64,000 nt of DNA from positions 992,001 through 1,056,000 of the forward strand of contig NZ_JAVALZ010000001.1 of NCBI RefSeq assembly GCF_030730865.1, in the 5' to 3' direction. The position numbers were made by a program, and so were the translations under genes. Shown here piece after piece: positions 35,512 to 44,080 of this stretch. The notes beneath the pieces were generated by a model, which saw nothing but the letters and a program-made list of their open reading frames with translations, made no database searches and was not told where the DNA came from. Position 1 is the first letter of the stretch; each line of letters starts with the position of its first letter. This DNA comes from Uliginosibacterium sp. 31-16. GTDB taxonomy: Bacteria > Pseudomonadota > Gammaproteobacteria > Burkholderiales > Rhodocyclaceae.

Positions 35512-37404
35512 ATGTCCACCGATCCCTCCCGCTCCACCCCGCAACTGCTCACCGCACGCCGTTTCGGCCCGCTGTTTCTGACCCAGTTCTGCGGCGCCTT
35601 CAACGACAACCTGTTCAAGAACGCGCTGATCCTGCTGGTGGCTTTCCACACCGGCAAGATCATGGGCATGGAACCGGCGATGATCGTGCAGCTCGCAGCG
35701 GGGCTGTTCATCCTGCCGTTCTTCCTGTTCTCGGCAATGGCCGGTCAGCTCGCCGACAAGTACGACAAGGCGCGCCTGATCCGCATCATCAAGCTCATCG
35801 AAATCGGCATCGCCGCCGTGGCAACCTTTGGTTTCGCCACCGCGCATGGCGAATTGCTGCTCGCCGCACTGTTCATGATGGGGCTGCATTCAACCTTCTT
35901 CGGCCCGCTCAAATACTCGATCCTGCCGCAGCACCTGCATGAGGACGAACTGGTTGCCGGCAATGCCTGGGTGGAGAGCGCAACCTTCGTGGCGATCCTC
36001 GCCGGCTCGCTGATCGCCGGGCCGCTGATGGCCATCAAGCCCAATGGCGCGGTGTATGCCGGTGCCACCTGCGTGCTGATAGCCATTGCCGGCTATGTGG
36101 CCTGCCGCGGCATTCCCGATGCACCACCGGCCGCGCCGGATCTGCGCATAAGCCTCAATCCGCTGACCGAGACCTGGCGCAACATCCGCCTCGTGTATCG
36201 CAACCGCACTGTGTTCCACTCGGTGATGGGCATCTCGTGGTTCTGGTTTTACGGCGCGCTGTTCCTGACCCAGTTCGCGCCCTACGTGAAGGAAGTGCTC
36301 GGCGGCAACGAGCTCATGTATTCGACCCTGCTCGGCACTTTCATCGTCGGCATCGCACTGGGCTCCTTCCTGTGCGAGCGTCTGTCCGGCAAGCATGTGG
36401 AAATCGGTCTGGTGCCGCTGGGCTCGATCGGTCTGACCCTGGCGGGTATCGATCTGTGGCTGGCCAGCCCCACGGGGGCGCCGACGCCCACGGATCTGGC
36501 CGGCTTCGTCAGTCACTTGGCGAACTGGCGCATCCTTGCCGATCTGGTGCTGATCGGCATCTCCGGCGGCTTCTTCACGGTGCCACTGTACGCGCTGATC
36601 CAGAGCCGCTCGGAGCCCGGCGAACGCTCGCGAGTGATCGCTGCCAACAACATTCTCAATTCAGCCTTCATGGTCGTCTCGGCAGGCTTCGCCGCCGTCG
36701 CCCTGGGCAACGGCCTGTCCATCCCGCAGATCTTCCTGATCACGGCACTGATGAACGCCATGGTGGCCGTGTACATCTACGGGCTGGTGCCGGAGTTCCT
36801 GATCCGCTGCATCGTGTGGGTACTCATCAAGACGGTGTACCGCCTGCGCGCCAGCGGTCTCGAACACGTGCCGGAAAAGGGTGCCGCGCTGATCGTGTGC
36901 AACCACCCGAGCTTCATCGACGCGCTGATCATCTCGGCCATGTGCCGCCGGCCGATACGCTGGGTGGCGGACTACAACATGTACGCCAAGCCCGGCCTGA
37001 ACTACTTCTTCCGCACCATCGGAGCGATTCCGATGGCGGCGGCCCGCGAAGATCGCAGCGTGCTCGTCCAGGCCTACGACCGTATCGCCGCCACGCTCGA
37101 ATCCGGCGAGCTGGTCGGCATCTTCCCGGAAGGCCGGGTCACCGATACCGGCAACATCGAGCCTTTCAAGGGCGGCATCAACAAGATCCTCAAACGCAAT
37201 CCGGTGCCGGTGGTGCCGATGGCACTGCGCGGCATGTGGGGCAGTTTCTTCTCGCGCAAGGACGGACCAGCCATGAGCAAGCCGCTGCGCCGGGGCTTCT
37301 TCAACCACATCGAGCTGATCGTATCCACCCCGGTAGCGCCGGAAAACCTTACCCCTTCTGCACTGCATGACATCGTGCAGGGGCTGCGCGGCGCACAGCC
37401 ATAA
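35512..37404 (+). CDS. LplT-like lysophospholipid transporter fused to PlsC-like acyltransferase
   Basis: 630 residues. Residues 1 to about 425 are a 12-helix MFS domain of the LplT type (TQFCGAFNDNLFKNALILLV, AMAGQLADKYDKARLIRII, THSTFFGPLKYSILPQ-like LHSTFFGPLKYSILPQHL). Residues about 440-630 are a PlsC acyltransferase with NHPSFID (HX4D) and FPEGRVTDTG. E. coli LplT flips lysophosphatidylethanolamine inward for Aas; here an acyltransferase is built into the flippase, while AMP-ligase activity is left to the aas genes upstream. The fusion without the ligase domain occurs in other proteobacteria. It is divergent from the GlpQ-like gene and followed by a strong terminator hairpin. Confidence 0.9.
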   Translation: MSTDPSRSTPQLLTARRFGPLFLTQFCGAFNDNLFKNALILLVAFHTGKIMGMEPAMIVQLAAGLFILPFFLFSAMAGQLADKYDKARLIRIIKLIEIGIAAVATFGFATAHGELLLAALFMMGLHSTFFGPLKYSILPQHLHEDELVAGNAWVESATFVAILAGSLIAGPLMAIKPNGAVYAGATCVLIAIAGYVACRGIPDAPPAAPDLRISLNPLTETWRNIRLVYRNRTVFHSVMGISWFWFYGALFLTQFAPYVKEVLGGNELMYSTLLGTFIVGIALGSFLCERLSGKHVEIGLVPLGSIGLTLAGIDLWLASPTGAPTPTDLAGFVSHLANWRILADLVLIGISGGFFTVPLYALIQSRSEPGERSRVIAANNILNSAFMVVSAGFAAVALGNGLSIPQIFLITALMNAMVAVYIYGLVPEFLIRCIVWVLIKTVYRLRASGLEHVPEKGAALIVCNHPSFIDALIISAMCRRPIRWVADYNMYAKPGLNYFFRTIGAIPMAAAREDRSVLVQAYDRIAATLESGELVGIFPEGRVTDTGNIEPFKGGINKILKRNPVPVVPMALRGMWGSFFSRKDGPAMSKPLRRGFFNHIELIVSTPVAPENLTPSALHDIVQGLRGAQP

Positions 37405-37426
37405 GCCCTGCTGCGGCCCGCCAAAA

Positions 37427-37459
37427 CCGTTCATGATCCTGCGACAGGATCATGAACGG
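37427..37459. terminator. Perfect 15-bp hairpin between convergent genes
   Basis: CCGTTCATGATCCTG (37427-37441) pairs exactly with CAGGATCATGAACGG (37445-37459) over a CGA loop. AAAA on its left gives UUUU after the stem for the minus-strand gene. It serves the LplT-PlsC fusion and the small exported protein. Confidence 0.75.
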
Positions 37460-37464
37460 ACGGC

Positions 37465-37836
37465 TCAGCGTTTGGGCTTCTTCTGGTAAGTACCTTCCAT
37501 CGAGCCCATTGCGCGCACACCACAATGAGCGTCACAGCGTCTGGTCGAGATGCTCAGACGGTCTCCCTCGAAACGCAGCTCGGCCGAGCAGGTATCGGTC
37601 TTGTCCTCAGGTGTGAAGGTCGCGCGGGTCGCATCGATCAGCAACGCCTGCCCCTCCAGGCCGCAGCTGCTGGGCATCGAACTGGAGCCGGCCACGGCAT
37701 TGATCGTGAATTCCACATTCTGGCCGCGCTGGCGAATCACGACTTCGCCATTGGATTTGGTGTACTTGCCACTGACATCGGCGTGCGCGTTCGCCGCGAG
37801 CACCAGCAGGCTGATCACGAACAGGGTCTTCTTCAT
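37465..37836 (-). CDS. Small exported cysteine-containing protein, unknown function
   Basis: 123 residues with an excellent AAGGAGGAG before the ATG at 37836. The signal peptide is MKKTLFVISLLVLAANAHA, cleaved after AHA. The mature protein (DVSGKYTKSNGEVVIRQRGQ, FTINAVAGSSSMPSSCGLEG) looks like a small beta-barrel or lipocalin-like sandwich. It has four cysteines (in SSCGLEG, DTCSAEL, RRCDAHC), so two disulfides are possible. No family was recognised with confidence. It stands alone between a terminator and 359 bp of non-coding DNA. Confidence 0.75.
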   Translation of the reverse strand: MKKTLFVISLLVLAANAHADVSGKYTKSNGEVVIRQRGQNVEFTINAVAGSSSMPSSCGLEGQALLIDATRATFTPEDKTDTCSAELRFEGDRLSISTRRCDAHCGVRAMGSMEGTYQKKPKR

Positions 37837-37988
37837 CACTACTCCTCCTTGATTTATCCGGTCCGTCTCGCGCGTCTCCGGGTTGATCGGCACGCGCTGC
37901 GCAGACTCTTAGGTCGCGAAGCATGCGATGGATCAGACGCTGAAGAAAGCGCAATCGGATGTGCGGTTCGAGAGAGTGAAGCAGTACT

Positions 37989-38034
37989 GGCTGAAGAACC
38001 GCATGTGGCGGCACTTTAACAGCAGGCATGCCGC
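37989..38034 (-). repeat. Dispersed palindromic repeat, short copy H
   Basis: On the minus strand GGCATGCCTGCTG, then CCGC-CACAT-GCGG and TTCTTCAGCC; the hairpin is identical to that of copy F. It is within the 359-bp gap 37837-38195, which otherwise shows no convincing gene. Confidence 0.55.
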
Positions 38035-38195
38035 TCAGGCGTGCTCCGCGCTGCTTTGCAGACCAGCACTTCGCAAAACGCCGTCAGGAGACGATCTCCC
38101 GGCAGGCGACTTTTGCTGCGCTGCGTGATAGGGTTAGGGTACATGCTTTCAAGCGGCACGCCACGAGCGTCTGCCCGCGCAAACACTCCCCAAAA

Positions 38196-39389
38196 ATGCA
38201 GAAAATCTCCTATCCCATGCTGGCGCTGCTGCTGGCGTTCCTGAATGCCATCGGTCCGTTCACGATCGATGCCTATCTGCCGGCCTTTCCGGCCATGCAG
38301 GCCTCTCTCACCACCGACGCAGTAGCCATGCAGCAATCGCTCACGGCTTACATGATCCCCTTCTCAATCATGATGCTGTGGCACGGCGCAATCTCCGATG
38401 CACTCGGACGCAAGCGGGTCATCCTCGCCGGCCTCTCGGTGTACGTGCTGGCCTCGGTCGTCTGTTCCCTCGCACCAAACGTTCACATGCTGCTGATCGG
38501 CCGTGCCCTGCAGGGCCTGTCAGCCGGCGCGGGGGTGATCGTCGGGCGCGCCATCGTACGCGACCTCTACGACGGCCCGGCGGCACAACGGCTGATGTCG
38601 CACGTCGCGATGGTCTTCGCGATCTCGCCCGCCGTCGCTCCGATCATGGGCGGGGCAATGGCCGAATGGTTCGGCTGGCGCTCGATCTTCGTCTTCCTGG
38701 CCCTGCTCGGGCTGGCCCAGATCTTCATGGCCTGGCGTCATCTGCCGGAAACCCTGCCCGCCGACAAACGCCAGCCCCTGCACGCCGGCAACATGCTGGC
38801 CGGCTATCTGGCCGTTCTCGGCAGCGGGCGCTTTGTGCTGATCGCGCTGTCGATGAGCTTCATCTTCCTCGGCTTCTTCCTCTACGTGATGTCGGCGCCA
38901 GTGTTCCTGATGCAGCATCTCAAGCTCGGCCCGACCGAGTTCGGCTGGCTCTTCGTGCCGCTGGTCACCGGCATGATCCTCGGCTCGCTGACCGCCGTGC
39001 GCCTGTCGCATCGCCTCAAGCCGCTGGCCATCATCCGTCTCGGCTTCGCCATCACGGCGGTGGCCGCGATCTGGAACCTCGCCATCAACTGGCTGCTGCC
39101 GGACAGCATCGGCAGCCGGATTCCCCAGCTGATGCTGCAGACCTTCGCCATGAATCTCGTCTTCCCCAGCCTGACCCTGCTGGCACTGGACATGTTCCCC
39201 GAGCGGCGCGGCATGGCCGCCAGTTGCCAGGGCTTCATCCACACCATGATCATGGCCGTGATGGCCGGCGTGGTGGCCCCGCTGCTGTGGGATTCGACAT
39301 TCCAGATGGCCGTCGGCATGGCTATCATGTGGCTGCTGTCGGTCGGCTTCTTTGCATGGGGACGCAAGCTGGCCAGGGCAGGTGCCTGA
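38196..39389 (+). CDS. Bcr/CflA-type MFS multidrug efflux transporter
   Basis: 397 residues from the ATG at 38196 (MQKISYPMLALLLAFLNAIG), chosen by where family members begin; the ribosome site is weak. Twelve membrane helices. Motif A-like GAISDALGRKRVILAGL follows TM2, and the Bcr/CflA start PFTIDAYLPAFPAM is clear. GRALQGLSAGAGVIVGRAIV is motif C-like for drug/H+ antiporters. Substrate unknown. Nearest downstream gene is an aldo/keto reductase after 72 bp, so co-transcription is possible. Confidence 0.88.
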   Translation: MQKISYPMLALLLAFLNAIGPFTIDAYLPAFPAMQASLTTDAVAMQQSLTAYMIPFSIMMLWHGAISDALGRKRVILAGLSVYVLASVVCSLAPNVHMLLIGRALQGLSAGAGVIVGRAIVRDLYDGPAAQRLMSHVAMVFAISPAVAPIMGGAMAEWFGWRSIFVFLALLGLAQIFMAWRHLPETLPADKRQPLHAGNMLAGYLAVLGSGRFVLIALSMSFIFLGFFLYVMSAPVFLMQHLKLGPTEFGWLFVPLVTGMILGSLTAVRLSHRLKPLAIIRLGFAITAVAAIWNLAINWLLPDSIGSRIPQLMLQTFAMNLVFPSLTLLALDMFPERRGMAASCQGFIHTMIMAVMAGVVAPLLWDSTFQMAVGMAIMWLLSVGFFAWGRKLARAGA

Positions 39390-39461
39390 AGATTTGACGT
39401 TGTAACGGCCGGCGCGCTTCCGCAGAGAGGCGCGGGGCCGCAGCCACACAAGGAGACTGGC

Positions 39462-40433
39462 ATGGAATACCGTCGTCTGGGCCGCAGCGGCCTGAAGGTC
39501 AGCGCCCTGTCACTGGGCTCCTGGGTCACTTACGCCAATCAGGTGGATGTCGCCAACGCCCGCGAGATCATGGCGGCCGCGCGCGACCACGGCGTGAATT
39601 TCTTCGACAACGCCGAGACCTACGCCGCCGGCGAATCCGAACGGATCATGGGCGAAGCCCTGCGCCAGCTGGGCTGGCAGCGCGAGCACTACGTCGTTTC
39701 CAGCAAGTTCTTCTGGGGCCTGACCGACGACCCCAACGTGCACCACACCCTGAACCGCAAGTATCTGCTCGCCGCCGTCGACAATTCGCTCAAGCGTTTC
39801 GGGCTGGATTACCTCGACCTCATCTACTGCCACCGCCCCGATCCGAACACGCCCATCGAGGAAACCGTGTGGGCCATGCATGACCTCATCAATCGCGGCA
39901 AGACGCTGTACTGGGGCACCTCCGAATGGAGCGCCGACGAGATCCGCGCGGCCTGGGAAATCGCCGAGCGCCACCACCTGCACAAGCCGGTGATGGAACA
40001 GCCGCAGTACAACCTGTTCATCCGCAAACGCGTAGAACAAGAGTACAAGCGGCTTTACGAGGATATCGGGCTGGGCCTCACCACCTGGAGTCCGCTCGGC
40101 GCCGGGGTGCTCACCGGCAAGTACGTGAACGGCATCCCGGCCGGCTCGCGCGGCACCCTCAAGGGTTTCGAGTGGCTGCACGAGCGCCTGCTCGCGCCGG
40201 CCCGCACCGAAGCAGTGAAGAAACTGATGGTCATCGCCGAAGAACTCAACTGTACCCCCAGCCAGCTGGCCATCGCCTGGTGTGTGAAGAACCCGCGTGT
40301 TTCCAGCGTGATCACGGGCGCCTCGCGCCCGGAGCAGATCAGCGAAAACATGCGGGCGCTGGATGTCGTAGCGCAACTGAACGACGAAATCTGTGCCCGG
40401 ATGGATGCCGCCTGCGAGGGTGTCGTTAACTGA
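39462..40433 (+). CDS. Aldo/keto reductase (Kv-beta-like family)
   Basis: 323 residues, with AAGGAG upstream. (beta/alpha)8-barrel with the catalytic tetrad visible: Asp and Tyr in [14 protein letters not shown], Lys in SSKFFWG, His in LIYCHRPD. The cofactor-binding end has [37 protein letters not shown] and [14 protein letters not shown] place it near the voltage-gated K+ channel beta-subunit/YghZ-like group. NADPH-dependent reduction of aldehydes is expected; physiological substrate unknown. Confidence 0.9.
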   Translation: MEYRRLGRSGLKVSALSLGSWVTYANQVDVANAREIMAAARDHGVNFFDNAETYAAGESERIMGEALRQLGWQREHYVVSSKFFWGLTDDPNVHHTLNRKYLLAAVDNSLKRFGLDYLDLIYCHRPDPNTPIEETVWAMHDLINRGKTLYWGTSEWSADEIRAAWEIAERHHLHKPVMEQPQYNLFIRKRVEQEYKRLYEDIGLGLTTWSPLGAGVLTGKYVNGIPAGSRGTLKGFEWLHERLLAPARTEAVKKLMVIAEELNCTPSQLAIAWCVKNPRVSSVITGASRPEQISENMRALDVVAQLNDEICARMDAACEGVVN

Positions 40434-40470
40434 GCGCTACAATCAAAGTCCGGTCATAAAAAAGTCTGTC

Positions 40471-40731
40471 ATGACGCTGCTCTGGATTGCCGTTTTCTTC
40501 TTGCTGACTGGATTGATCGCAAACTTGCTGATGCGCCGGGAGCTGCGCTCCCTCCGCCGGCAGGGCATCTATCCACCGCCTGATCAAGCTTCTGACGCCG
40601 ACGTGAGAAACTTGCTGGAAGCCGGCTACCCCGTGTTTGCCATGCGCTGTTTTCGTGACATCCACGGAGGCAGCCTGAAAGATGCCAAGACTGCTATCAA
40701 CAGGTTGAAAGCCACGAATCCCGCCCCCTGA
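40471..40731 (+). CDS. Small membrane protein with bL12 C-terminal-like motif
   Basis: 86 residues from the ATG at 40471. One N-terminal membrane helix (LLWIAVFFLLTGLIANLLM) is followed by a basic segment and a C-terminal stretch, NLLEAGYPVFAMRCFRDIHG-GSLKDAKTAINRL. The latter resembles the helix-loop-helix of the ribosomal bL12 C-terminal domain (I-R-x2-T-G-L-x-L-K-E-A-K-x2-V). Such short membrane-tethered bL12-CTD-like proteins are annotated as hypothetical in other genomes. No ribosomal role is implied. It lies 37 bp after the aldo/keto reductase and 52 bp before rdgB. Confidence 0.65.
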   Translation: MTLLWIAVFFLLTGLIANLLMRRELRSLRRQGIYPPPDQASDADVRNLLEAGYPVFAMRCFRDIHGGSLKDAKTAINRLKATNPAP

Positions 40732-40783
40732 CTCCTGCCGCCAGAGTCAGCCGCAACCGCCTGCAACCACGAACCTCAAGACC

Positions 40784-41374
40784 ATGAAAAAACTCGTCCT
40801 CGCCTCAAACAACACCGGCAAGCTGCGTGAATTCCAGGCTCTCCTCGCCCCGCTGGGCTGGGAAGTGGTGCCCCAGGTGGAGCTGGGCGTGCCGGAGGCC
40901 GATGAGCCGCACTGCACCTTCGTCGAGAACGCACTGGCCAAGGCACGACATGCCTCCGAGCACACCGGCCTGCCCGCCCTGGCGGATGATTCGGGCATCT
41001 GCGTGAATGCCCTGCAAGGCGCCCCCGGGGTGTATTCGGCACGCTTTGCCGGCGTACCGAAGTCCGATGAGCGCAACAACGCGCTGCTCATCGAAAAGCT
41101 TGCCGGCGAAACGGATCGCCGTGCGCATTACGTATGTGTGCTGGCCTTCGTACGCAACGCCGAAGACCCGCAGCCCATCATCGCCGAGGGTGAATGGCAC
41201 GGCGCCATCATCGACACGCCACGCGGTTCCGATGGCTTCGGCTACGACCCGTATTTCTACCTGCCGCAGATGGAGCAGACCGCTGCCGAGCTGGCTCCTG
41301 CCCTGAAGAACACCCTGAGCCATCGCGGCGCAGCCTGTCGCCTGCTGCTGGCGCGCCTGCAACTGGAAAGCTGA
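40784..41374 (+). CDS. rdgB: XTP/dITP diphosphatase (non-canonical purine NTP pyrophosphatase)
   Basis: 196 residues, the family length. Motifs: LASNNTGKLREFQALL (substrate-phosphate binding), ENALAKARHASEHTGLPALA-DDSG (catalytic acidic residues), APGVYSARFAG, GSDGFGYDP and the C-terminal SHRGAA. Removes ITP, dITP and XTP from nucleotide pools. It is 8 bp upstream of the DUF1631 gene, probably co-transcribed. Confidence 0.95.
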   Translation: MKKLVLASNNTGKLREFQALLAPLGWEVVPQVELGVPEADEPHCTFVENALAKARHASEHTGLPALADDSGICVNALQGAPGVYSARFAGVPKSDERNNALLIEKLAGETDRRAHYVCVLAFVRNAEDPQPIIAEGEWHGAIIDTPRGSDGFGYDPYFYLPQMEQTAAELAPALKNTLSHRGAACRLLLARLQLES

Positions 41375-41382
41375 GCACCACC

Positions 41383-43437
41383 ATGGCCGATCACAGCACC
41401 CTGCTCGCCGATTGCCGCACCCGCTTTGCGGACGCCCTGGTCACGGCGGTGACCGAGGTCGGCATCCGCAGCCCGGCGCTGATCGACACCCTGAGCCGCC
41501 ACGCCGGTCTGGCTTTCGATGAGCTGGCCGGCCTGCATGATCAGGAGGAATTCAAACGCCTGCGCAGCATGACCGCCTCGCGCATCAGCCTGGTGCACCC
41601 CGAGGATATGGATCTGACGGTGGCCCTGATCAATCTGAGCCACACCCTGACGGATGCCTGCGAACGCGAGCTGCCGCGGCTGCACCTGCTGTTCATGCGC
41701 CTGCTCGGGCAGGACAGCTCCATCCTCGACCAGTTGCCGGTCGGCCCCGATGCCGCCTGCATCGCCCTGCGCGCGATGTGCGACGAAGGTGAGCTCACCG
41801 GCACGCTGCGTCTGGAGCTGCCGAACCGCGTCGAAGAAGCCCTGATCAAGGCGCTGCGGGCACTCTATTCCGCGCTGACCGACACCCTGCAGGCGGCGGG
41901 GGTGGAACCACAGTCCCTGCTAAGATCGGCCAGTGACGGGCCTCGCGGGGGCTATGCCTCGCCAGGCCAGGCTCCAAGCGGCTCTTCAGGCATGGGCTAT
42001 GGAGAAGCAGGTCAGGAGTCGCTCTCCGAGGCACGCATTCCGGACAGCCCGCTCGGTCGCCTGCAGGGCGCCCTGCTGCGCCGGCGCGGCGGGAGTACTG
42101 GCGGCGGCAGTGGTGGCGGTGGCTTCGGCAGTGCCGGAGGCGGCGCCCAGATCGACCCGAGCCTGCTCGCGGCGATTCTCGAACGCGTGCTCATCTGGCT
42201 GAACGAGCGCCAGCAAACCGCCGCCGGCCTGCCCTACGGCAGCAGCGCCCCGGCCCCCGGCTTTGCCGAACTCAACAGCCTGCTGCCGGCTGACAACAAT
42301 GCCGCGCTGGATGCCATCGGCCTGTCCTTCGACGTGCTGGCCGCCGACCCGCAGCTGTGCCCGGCCGTCAAACCCAGCCTGGAGCGCCTGCGCCTGCCCT
42401 TGTCCAAGCTCGCGCTGCTGGATGCCGGCGTGCTCATCGACCCGCAACACCCGGCCCGCCGCCTGATCGATGTGCTGCTGCGTCTGGCAATGAGCCTCGC
42501 CCCGGCCACCACGGCAGAGCATCCGGTCTGCCAAGCCATCGAGGAAGCCGCGCATCGCGTGCAACGCGAATTCGAGCGCGATGCCGGTGTGTTCGCCAGT
42601 GTCGGCGCCCCGCTCGAAGCTCTGGAAACGACCCGCAGCAACGACTTGGTGCAACGCATCGAAGCCCTGCTGCCACTGGCCGAGCAGGAAGCGCGACGCG
42701 AACATTCACGCAACCGCGCCGCCCGGGCGATCCGCGCCCTGTGTGCCGGGGATGTACCCGTGCCGGTCCGCGCCTTCCTTGAGCAACTGTGGGTCCGCGT
42801 GCTGGCCGCCATCCACCAGCATGCCGGCGAGAAATGCGAACCCTGGCTGCGCGCCCTGGCCACCGCCAACGAACTCGTCGACAGCGTGCAACCCAAGGCT
42901 GACGCCGCCGCACGCCAGGCTTTGCTGGGCAGCCTGCCCAAGCTGCTCAGCCAGCTGCGCGCCGGGCTGGATGCCATCGGCACACCAGAGCAATTGCGCG
43001 AACGCGCCTTCCAGAGCTTCGTTGATTGCCACACCGCCGTCATCCAGGGCAAGCCGCCGGCCATCAGCGGCGTGGACAAGCTGGAAGTCGCCACCGCCCC
43101 GCGCATTGAAACTGTCGCCGACACACCCGGCCTGCATGTGGTGCGCCTGGCACCGGATGGCGAACCGGAACGCGGCGTGCCGGAATGGATCAACCAGCTC
43201 GCAACCGGCAGCTGGCTGCAACTCACCTTGCCGGATGCAACGCAGCGTCGCCTGTGCGTCGCCTGGTGCGGCGGCACGCCCCGCCTGCTGCTGGCCGCCG
43301 AGCCGGGCAGCGATTTCGTGATCATCTTCCCGCAGCGCTGGCTCCAGGCTCGTGCGGCCGAGCATGCCGCGCAAGCCCTGCTGCCCGACGGCGTATTCGA
43401 ACGCGCCGCCGAAGCCGCAATCGAACGCTATCATTGA
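41383..43437 (+). CDS. DUF1631-family protein
   Basis: 684 residues from the ATG at 41383. The mostly helical N-terminal half (LDQLPVGPDAACIALRAMCD) resembles DUF1631 proteins of beta/gammaproteobacteria, whose function is unknown. Residues about 185-265 are a low-complexity Gly/Ser-rich linker (GGSTGGGSGGGGFGSAGGGA). The C-terminus (WINQLATGSWLQLTLPDATQ-RRLCVAWCGGTPRLLLAAEP-G) is a small beta-domain reminiscent of PilZ-like folds, without the RxxxR motif needed for c-di-GMP. A stretch of nucleotides near 41983-42001 inside the linker resembles the intergenic repeat family. It lies in a tight run with rdgB and the DUF2782 gene. Confidence 0.68.
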   Translation: MADHSTLLADCRTRFADALVTAVTEVGIRSPALIDTLSRHAGLAFDELAGLHDQEEFKRLRSMTASRISLVHPEDMDLTVALINLSHTLTDACERELPRLHLLFMRLLGQDSSILDQLPVGPDAACIALRAMCDEGELTGTLRLELPNRVEEALIKALRALYSALTDTLQAAGVEPQSLLRSASDGPRGGYASPGQAPSGSSGMGYGEAGQESLSEARIPDSPLGRLQGALLRRRGGSTGGGSGGGGFGSAGGGAQIDPSLLAAILERVLIWLNERQQTAAGLPYGSSAPAPGFAELNSLLPADNNAALDAIGLSFDVLAADPQLCPAVKPSLERLRLPLSKLALLDAGVLIDPQHPARRLIDVLLRLAMSLAPATTAEHPVCQAIEEAAHRVQREFERDAGVFASVGAPLEALETTRSNDLVQRIEALLPLAEQEARREHSRNRAARAIRALCAGDVPVPVRAFLEQLWVRVLAAIHQHAGEKCEPWLRALATANELVDSVQPKADAAARQALLGSLPKLLSQLRAGLDAIGTPEQLRERAFQSFVDCHTAVIQGKPPAISGVDKLEVATAPRIETVADTPGLHVVRLAPDGEPERGVPEWINQLATGSWLQLTLPDATQRRLCVAWCGGTPRLLLAAEPGSDFVIIFPQRWLQARAAEHAAQALLPDGVFERAAEAAIERYH

Positions 43438-43466
43438 ATGACCGATTCCCTTCCCGGGAGCACATC

Positions 43467-43808
43467 ATGAAAACCCAACTCCGCCTCATCCTTCTCGCCA
43501 GCACACTCAGCCTCGCTTGCAGCCTGGCCACCGCCCAAAAACGCGAGCCCCTGCCTGAGCCGCCACCTGCGCCGCCCAGCGCGCTGCCGGATCTTGGCGG
43601 CGTCGAACCCGAAGTCACCATTCGCAACCGCGGCGGCGATCGCTACGAGGAATACCGCGTCAATGGCCAACTCTACATGATCAAGATCACCCCACGCATC
43701 GGCAAACCTTATTACCTGGTCTCGAAAGAGCGCGGAGCCGGTTTCGAGCGCATCAACGACCTCGACCGTGCACGCTGGATTCCACAGTGGGTACTGTTCG
43801 AGTGGTAA
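43467..43808 (+). CDS. DUF2782 exported protein
   Basis: 113 residues with GGGAG before the ATG at 43467. The signal peptide is MKTQLRLILLASTLSLACSLATA, followed by a proline-rich segment (PLPEPPPAPPSALPD) and a conserved beta-rich domain (EVTIRNRGGDRYEEYRVNGQ-LYMIKITPRIGKPYYLV, LDRARWIPQWVLFEW) that fits DUF2782. Function unknown; in other beta/gammaproteobacteria it often sits near polA or thrB, which is not seen here. Last gene before a strong terminator. Confidence 0.85.
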   Translation: MKTQLRLILLASTLSLACSLATAQKREPLPEPPPAPPSALPDLGGVEPEVTIRNRGGDRYEEYRVNGQLYMIKITPRIGKPYYLVSKERGAGFERINDLDRARWIPQWVLFEW

Positions 43809-43818
43809 GCGCTGCCAC

Positions 43819-43852
43819 ATGAAAAAAGCCGCCGATCTGGCGGCTTTTTCAT
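43819..43852 (+). terminator. Intrinsic terminator after the DUF2782 gene
   Basis: ATGAAAAAAGCCGCC and GGCGGCTTTTTCAT form a long stem over a GATCT loop, with a T-rich 3' arm. It is nearly symmetrical, so it may also stop minus-strand transcription. Confidence 0.88.
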
Positions 43853-44080
43853 GTCGGTGCGCCGGTCGGTCAATCGGCCCGGAAGCTATTTTCCGGATCC
43901 CGAATTGACGATCCCCAGGACAGAAATCCACAGACGCTACCGACACGTCCTCTCCCGAGCGGACGCGCGAAAGTCTGCTCATCGGCCTTTGCTGACGTTC
44001 GACTGTCTTCGCTACATCGACCGCTCTGTTGGATAAAGCAGCCCTCGGATGCTTCCACAAATTCAGCAGCGCCTGAAGCT
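43853..44080. other. Non-coding spacer, no gene recognised
   Basis: Short open frames exist on both strands but none has a start signal or recognisable protein. Codon pattern differs from real genes nearby. The extended tail of the LysR gene at 44081 merges into this stretch, which may be decayed sequence. Confidence 0.5.

Noticed and set aside
37928-38128. 66-codon plus-strand frame upstream of the MFS gene
   Set aside because: It runs through repeat copy H, has no ribosome site and no recognisable protein.
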